The notes below the pieces were generated by a model, which was not told the DNA's origin, did not search any database, and saw only the letters and a list, made by a program, of their open reading frames with translations. From assembly GCA_017452215.1 (NCBI GenBank), contig JAFTMU010000277.1:1-10645 (forward strand): a stretch of DNA of 10,645 bases, written 5' to 3'. Below, in pieces: positions 7,084 through 10,645 of this stretch (position 1 is the stretch's first letter; each line of letters starts with the position of its first letter). This stretch comes from Clostridia bacterium. GTDB lineage: Bacteria > Bacillota > Clostridia > Oscillospirales > CAG-272. The translations under genes and the position numbers were made by a program.

Positions 7084-7138
7084 AAATAAGAGAGAAAAGG
7101 AATGCGCTTACAATAAAGGCAAGAACGGAGGTGGAAGC

Positions 7139-7741
7139 ATGCTTGTAATCGGACTGACAGGTCCCAGCGGCGCAGGAAAGGGCGAGGTGGCACGCTTGTT
7201 TGAGGCGTACGGGCTTCCCGTCATCAACGCCGACAAGGTCTACCACGAGCTTCTTCTCCCTCCCTCCTCCTGCCTTGACGAATTGACCCAATGCTTCGGC
7301 AGAGAGATCCTTGCATCCGACGGCTCTCTTGACCGCCGTGTGCTTTCGGGCATCGTGTTTTCCGATCCCGCTTCACTCCAAAGGTTAAATTCCATCACCC
7401 ATCGCTACGTAATGGAAAAGGTGCAGGCACTCTTGACACAGTTCCGGTCAAAAGGAGTCCGAGCCGCCGTTTTTGATGCGCCGCAGCTTTTTGAGGCAGG
7501 TGCGCATCGCATCTGTAACACCGTGGTTTCGGTGCTTGCAGACCGTTCCCTGCGCATCGAGCGGATCATGGCAAGGGACGGCATTGACGCCGAGAGCGCC
7601 CTTCGCCGCATCGATTCCCAAAAAAGCGACGACTATTTTCGCAAGCATTCGGAGTACGTTATCGAAAATAACACCTCGGTTGAGAGCTTGCTCCCCGCCG
7701 TTCGCCGCATTCTCACGGAAACGGGGGTGCTCCCCTCTTGA
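7139..7741 (+). CDS. coaE: Dephospho-CoA kinase (CoaE)
   Basis: Catalyses the last step of coenzyme A synthesis, ATP-dependent phosphorylation of the ribose 3'-hydroxyl of dephospho-CoA, in the cytosol. The 200-residue P-loop kinase begins with the family opening GLTGPSGAGKG (5-15). The INADKVYHELL segment (29-39) matches the substrate-binding region, FDAPQLFEAG (112-121) matches the usual DIPLLFE region, and the later RIERIMARDG with RRIDSQ (156-161) matches the lid and arginine region. The start is the ATG at 7139, with GGAGGTG five bases upstream; a longer reading from 7049 adds a low-complexity leader from the AT-rich 5' region. Oddly, the Walker A Ser/Thr after Lys14 is Gly15. The stop overlaps the next start as TTGA. 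The match is divergent in detail but consistent along its length. Confidence 0.88.
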   Translation: MLVIGLTGPSGAGKGEVARLFEAYGLPVINADKVYHELLLPPSSCLDELTQCFGREILASDGSLDRRVLSGIVFSDPASLQRLNSITHRYVMEKVQALLTQFRSKGVRAAVFDAPQLFEAGAHRICNTVVSVLADRSLRIERIMARDGIDAESALRRIDSQKSDDYFRKHSEYVIENNTSVESLLPAVRRILTETGVLPS

Positions 7742-8307
7742 AGCTTACCCTTCGCCGTGTCGTCATTTTTTTACTGATCCTTGCCGTTTCCGTCGGCTTC
7801 GGCTTTGCCTTCGACGGCATTGCTACTCTGGTGGAAAAGCACCAATATCCCATGGATTCCTACGCCGAGCTGATTGCGGAGGCGGCGGAGAACAACGGGA
7901 TCCCCCAGGTGATCCTCTGGGCAGTGATCCGCACCGAGAGCGGCTTTGTCAGCAATGCGGTGTCCGAGGACGGCAGCATTGGACTCATGCAATTGACACC
8001 CGAGGAATTTTCCATGATCGGCGCCGATATCCTTAACAAAAACGACGACGCCGAGCTTTTGTACGCCCCAAAAACCAATCTTCAATACGGAGCCGCCTAC
8101 CTCTCCCACCTCTATCAACGCTACGGCGTGTGGGAGACGGTCCTCGCCGCCTACGACGCAGGAACAAAAACCGTAGACGCATGGCTCCAAAATCCCGAAT
8201 ACGTCACCGAGCTTGGCACGCTGGCGTATATTCCCAACGCCTCCACCGCCTCCTTCGTCAGTGAGGTGAATGAGGCAATCACCATGTACACAAAATTATA
8301 TTTCTAA
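7738..8307 (+). CDS. Membrane-anchored lytic transglycosylase (SLT/GH23 family)
   Basis: A 189-residue protein with one N-terminal hydrophobic helix (about 8-26, after basic RR at 6-7), probably an uncleaved signal anchor that places the enzyme outside the membrane. The SLT domain follows (about 42-188): catalytic Glu67 in RTESGF, GSIGLMQLTP (79-88), the LQYGAAYLSHL helix (115-125) and AYDAG (138-142), where the family normally has AYNAG. Such enzymes cleave the MurNAc-GlcNAc bond with formation of 1,6-anhydroMurNAc. The protein is a bare catalytic domain with no LysM or SPOR domain visible. The start is a TTG at 7738-7740 overlapping the coaE stop (TTGA), so translation is probably coupled to coaE; the MKLTLRRVV opening has the charge-then-hydrophobic order expected of a true N-terminus. 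Role in wall remodelling is inferred from the family. Confidence 0.88.
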   Translation: MKLTLRRVVIFLLILAVSVGFGFAFDGIATLVEKHQYPMDSYAELIAEAAENNGIPQVILWAVIRTESGFVSNAVSEDGSIGLMQLTPEEFSMIGADILNKNDDAELLYAPKTNLQYGAAYLSHLYQRYGVWETVLAAYDAGTKTVDAWLQNPEYVTELGTLAYIPNASTASFVSEVNEAITMYTKLYF

Positions 8308-8327
8308 TACACAAGGAGCAAATCATT

Positions 8328-9707
8328 ATGTCCGAGAACAAGCAACTCAAATACGAAAAAAAGACCGTTTACGAAAAGGCAGGTGCAAAAATCGTTGCAA
8401 GCGCCTATGAATACGCCAAGGATTACGTCAAGTTCCTTGACGCCGCCAAGACCGAGCGTGAGGCTGTCACCGAATGCGTTCGCATGGCAGAGGCGGCAGG
8501 CTACCGTCCTTATCAGTTCGGCGACCCGTTGAAGGCAGGAGATAAGCTCTATTACAACAACAGAGGCAAAAATATCTTCCTGTTCCGCATCGGAAGCGAA
8601 AGCATCAACAACGGTATCCGCATCACGGCGGCGCATATCGATTCCCCCCGTCTGGACCTCAAGCAGGTTCCCATCTACGAGGAGAGCGGCATGTGCTTCT
8701 TCAAGACCCACTATTACGGCGGCATCCGCAAGTATCAGTGGCTCGCTACACCTCTCGCTCTCCACGGCGTGGTAGTCAAGCAGGACGGCAGCGTGATCAA
8801 CTTGACCGTCGGTGAGAACGAAAGCGACCCTGTCATGTATATCACCGACCTGCTCCCCCACCTTGCCGCCAAGGAAGCGGGCAAAACCGTGCGTGAAGCA
8901 TTCCAGGCAGAAAAATTGAACATTCTCATCGGTAGCAGACCTTTGGACGGCGAGGAAAAGGACAGCATCAAAATGGGCGTTCTCAGCTATCTCTACGAGA
9001 CCTACGGCATCACCGAGGAGGATTTCCTTTCCGCAGAGCTTTCCCTCGTCCCCGCCGCACGTGCCCGTGACGTGGGCTTTGACCGCTCCATGATCTGCGG
9101 CTACGGTCATGACGACCGTGTCTGCGCCTACCCCTCCATCACCGCTATCATCGACGCCGACGAATCGGTGCACACCACCATGTGCCTTCTGGTGGATAAA
9201 GAGGAAACGGGCAGCGACGGCGTTACGGGTATGCAGAGCAGCCTGATCACCGACATCATTACCGAGATCGCAAAGGCACTGGGCGGCAACGAAGCCACCG
9301 TCCGTGCCAACTCCAAGTGCCTTTCCAGCGACGTTTCCGCAACCTACGACCCCAACTTCTCCGACGTTTACGAGCAACGCAACTCCTGCCTCATCGGCTG
9401 CGGCGTCAGCATGTGTAAGTTTACAGGCTCGGGCGGTAAGGGCGGCACCTCCGACGCCAGCGCAGAGCTGGTGGCTTGGGTGCGCAGATGCCTGAACGAA
9501 GCAGGCGTCGTATGGCAGACCTGCGAGCTTGGTAAGGTGGACGCAGGCGGCGGCGGAACCGTTGCAAAATATATGGCAAACCACAACATCGATACCATTG
9601 ACATGGGTGTGGGCGTTCTCTCCATGCACGCTCCCTACGAGGTCATCTCCAAGGTAGACCTGTACGAGGCATACCGTGCCTTCCGTGCATTCTATAACTT
9701 CGAATAA
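8328..9707 (+). CDS. M18-family aminopeptidase
   Basis: A 459-residue zinc metallopeptidase of the M18 (aspartyl aminopeptidase / ApeB / yeast Ape1) family, which removes N-terminal residues from peptides in the cytosol as a large oligomer. Visible motifs in order: AAHIDSPRLDLK with ligand His103 and Asp105; HYYGGIRKYQW (128-138); GYGHDDRVCAYPS with the bridging Asp at about 262; DKEETGSDG with the catalytic Glu pair 292-293; SSDVSATYDPNF with the ligand Asp335; GSGGKGGTSDAS (367-378); and MHAPYE with His434 near the C-terminus. Length is normal. AAGGAG lies nine bases before the ATG, and the gap after the transglycosylase stop is 20 nt, so it belongs to the same cluster. N-terminal specificity (acidic or neutral residues) cannot be read from the sequence. 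Confidence 0.95.
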   Translation: MSENKQLKYEKKTVYEKAGAKIVASAYEYAKDYVKFLDAAKTEREAVTECVRMAEAAGYRPYQFGDPLKAGDKLYYNNRGKNIFLFRIGSESINNGIRITAAHIDSPRLDLKQVPIYEESGMCFFKTHYYGGIRKYQWLATPLALHGVVVKQDGSVINLTVGENESDPVMYITDLLPHLAAKEAGKTVREAFQAEKLNILIGSRPLDGEEKDSIKMGVLSYLYETYGITEEDFLSAELSLVPAARARDVGFDRSMICGYGHDDRVCAYPSITAIIDADESVHTTMCLLVDKEETGSDGVTGMQSSLITDIITEIAKALGGNEATVRANSKCLSSDVSATYDPNFSDVYEQRNSCLIGCGVSMCKFTGSGGKGGTSDASAELVAWVRRCLNEAGVVWQTCELGKVDAGGGGTVAKYMANHNIDTIDMGVGVLSMHAPYEVISKVDLYEAYRAFRAFYNFE

Positions 9708-9734
9708 TCAACAAGAAAGGATACGGATACCGCT

Positions 9735-10645
9735 ATGATCAACAAGCTACGGGAAGCCGAAGAAAAATATCTGCATCTGGAAGCCTCCCTGTACGATCCT
9801 GCGGTAGCCTCCGATCCCGTTCGGTGCGCCGAGATCGCCAAGGAGTATAAGACGCTGACCCCCATCATCGAAAAATACCGAACCTTGAAACGGGCAGAGT
9901 CGGATCTTGCCGATACCCTTGCCCTTTTAGAGGAAACCGCCGACCCCGAGCTCCGTGCTCTGGCAAACGAGGAGCTTCGGGGGGCGAAGGAGCAGATCGA
10001 AGCCTTGACCAACGAATTGACCCTCCTGCTCCTCCCCAAAGACCCCACCGACGAAAAAAACGTCATGGTGGAGATCCGTGCGGGAGCGGGCGGTGAGGAA
10101 GCGGCGCTGTTCGCCGCCGTCCTGTACCGTATGTACACCATGTACGCCGAGGGCGAGGGTTTTCACTGCTCCCTCTTGAGCGAGACCCCCACTGAGCTTG
10201 GTGGCTACCGTCAGCTGGCGTTTCAGATCGAGGGAGAGGGCGCTTACTCCCGCTTCAAGTACGAAAGCGGCGTACATCGGGTGCAAAGAGTTCCCGAGAC
10301 CGAGTCCCAGGGGCGCATTCAAACCTCTACGGCAACCGTAGCGGTGCTACCCGAGGCAGAGGAGGTCTCTGTGGAAATCAACCCCTCCGACCTGCTCTTT
10401 GAATCCTGCAAATCCAGCGGTGCGGGCGGTCAGCACATCAACAAGACCGAGTCTGCCGTTCGCCTGACCCACAAGCCCACGGGCATCGTGGTGGAGTGTC
10501 AGGAGGAACGGAGCCAATTCAAAAACAAGGATAAGGCGCTAAAAATGCTGCGCACCATCCTTTACGATCGCAAGCAAAAGGAGCAGGATGACACCATTTC
10601 CTCCGAGCGTCGCCAGCAGGTGGGCACGGGAGACCGCAGCGAGCG
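9735..10645 (+). CDS. prfA: Peptide chain release factor 1 (RF1), C-terminus cut by window edge
   Basis: Class I release factor that ends translation at UAA and UAG by triggering peptidyl-tRNA hydrolysis on the ribosome. About 303 of the roughly 355 residues expected are present. A helical domain 1 (about 1-100) leads into EIRAGAGGEEA (about 114-124). The codon-reading tripeptide is Pro187-Glu188-Thr189 in RVPETESQGR, a PxT form that marks RF1 and excludes RF2, which has SPF. The peptidyl-transferase loop GGQ is at 231-233 within SSGAGGQHIN, and VECQEERSQFKNK follows. I use the ATG at 9735 because MINKLREAEEKY matches the usual family opening. The upstream site is weak: AAAGG is about 14 bases away and a GGA is 7 bases away. 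The frame stays open to the last base; prmC often follows prfA, but that lies outside. Confidence 0.96.
   Translation, partial: MINKLREAEEKYLHLEASLYDPAVASDPVRCAEIAKEYKTLTPIIEKYRTLKRAESDLADTLALLEETADPELRALANEELRGAKEQIEALTNELTLLLLPKDPTDEKNVMVEIRAGAGGEEAALFAAVLYRMYTMYAEGEGFHCSLLSETPTELGGYRQLAFQIEGEGAYSRFKYESGVHRVQRVPETESQGRIQTSTATVAVLPEAEEVSVEINPSDLLFESCKSSGAGGQHINKTESAVRLTHKPTGIVVECQEERSQFKNKDKALKMLRTILYDRKQKEQDDTISSERRQQVGTGDRSE

Noticed and set aside
7049..7138. 30-residue N-terminal extension of CoaE
   Set aside because: It is translated from the leader hairpin and AT-rich region, begins almost at the predicted transcript start, and precedes the strong GGAGG site that serves the ATG at 7139.
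6883..7138. tRNA, riboswitch or small RNA in the 256-bp divergent gap
   Set aside because: I looked for cloverleaf arms and known riboswitch cores and saw none; only the two promoters, the dyad and the leader hairpin are supported.
6954..7148. Small 64-codon frame in the divergent intergenic region
   Set aside because: It starts with TTG without a ribosome site, spans the coaE promoter, and overlaps the coaE start. The Lys/Asn-rich product reflects AT-rich DNA.
8304..9629. Open frame of 441 codons on the minus strand antisense to the M18 aminopeptidase
   Set aside because: It is rich in His, Cys, Ala and Val with no recognisable domain, and it lies wholly opposite a gene with clear catalytic motifs. 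Codon bias of the sense gene explains the lack of stops.
1..10645. Defence system, prophage, insertion sequence or CRISPR array
   Set aside because: No transposase, integrase, direct-repeat array or toxin-antitoxin pair is present; all genes are conserved chromosomal functions apart from the HTH regulator.

Overview
The window reads as chromosomal housekeeping DNA from a Bacillota bacterium, most likely class Clostridia. The evidence is the pairing of whiA with murB and dnaE, the strong AGGAGG-type ribosome binding sites, the consensus vegetative promoters in AT-rich gaps, and the YfnB/YjjG-type HAD phosphatase. The coding DNA is moderately GC-rich, so an uncultured gut-type clostridial lineage is plausible, but I cannot name a genus. 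There are nine protein genes (two cut by the window edges) and no tRNA, rRNA, CRISPR array or mobile element.

Layout: a divergent promoter region at about 6883-7138 splits the window. Leftward from it runs murB - whiA - dnaE - HAD phosphatase, tightly packed (22-nt gap, 4-nt overlap, 10-nt gap). This links peptidoglycan precursor synthesis, a cell-division/chromosome-related DNA-binding protein and the replicative polymerase. Further left on the same strand, behind its own promoter-like gap (713-821), is an XRE-type HTH regulator fused to membrane segments; its C-terminus runs off the left edge.

Rightward runs coaE - membrane-anchored lytic transglycosylase - M18 aminopeptidase - prfA, with a 4-nt overlap, a 20-nt gap and a 27-nt gap. 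It combines coenzyme A synthesis, cell wall remodelling, peptide turnover and translation termination. prfA is cut at the right edge after about 303 codons.

The most interesting material is regulatory and comparative: a dyad that overlaps the -35 boxes of both divergent promoters, an imperfect hairpin in the coaE leader, a 9-base inverted repeat over the promoter of the HTH gene that shares its core with the coaE leader, a polymerase PHP domain that keeps all nine metal-ligand positions, a CoaE P-loop lacking the usual Ser/Thr, and the absence of rapZ and glmR (yvcK) between murB and whiA. I did not find a convincing undescribed multi-gene system here.
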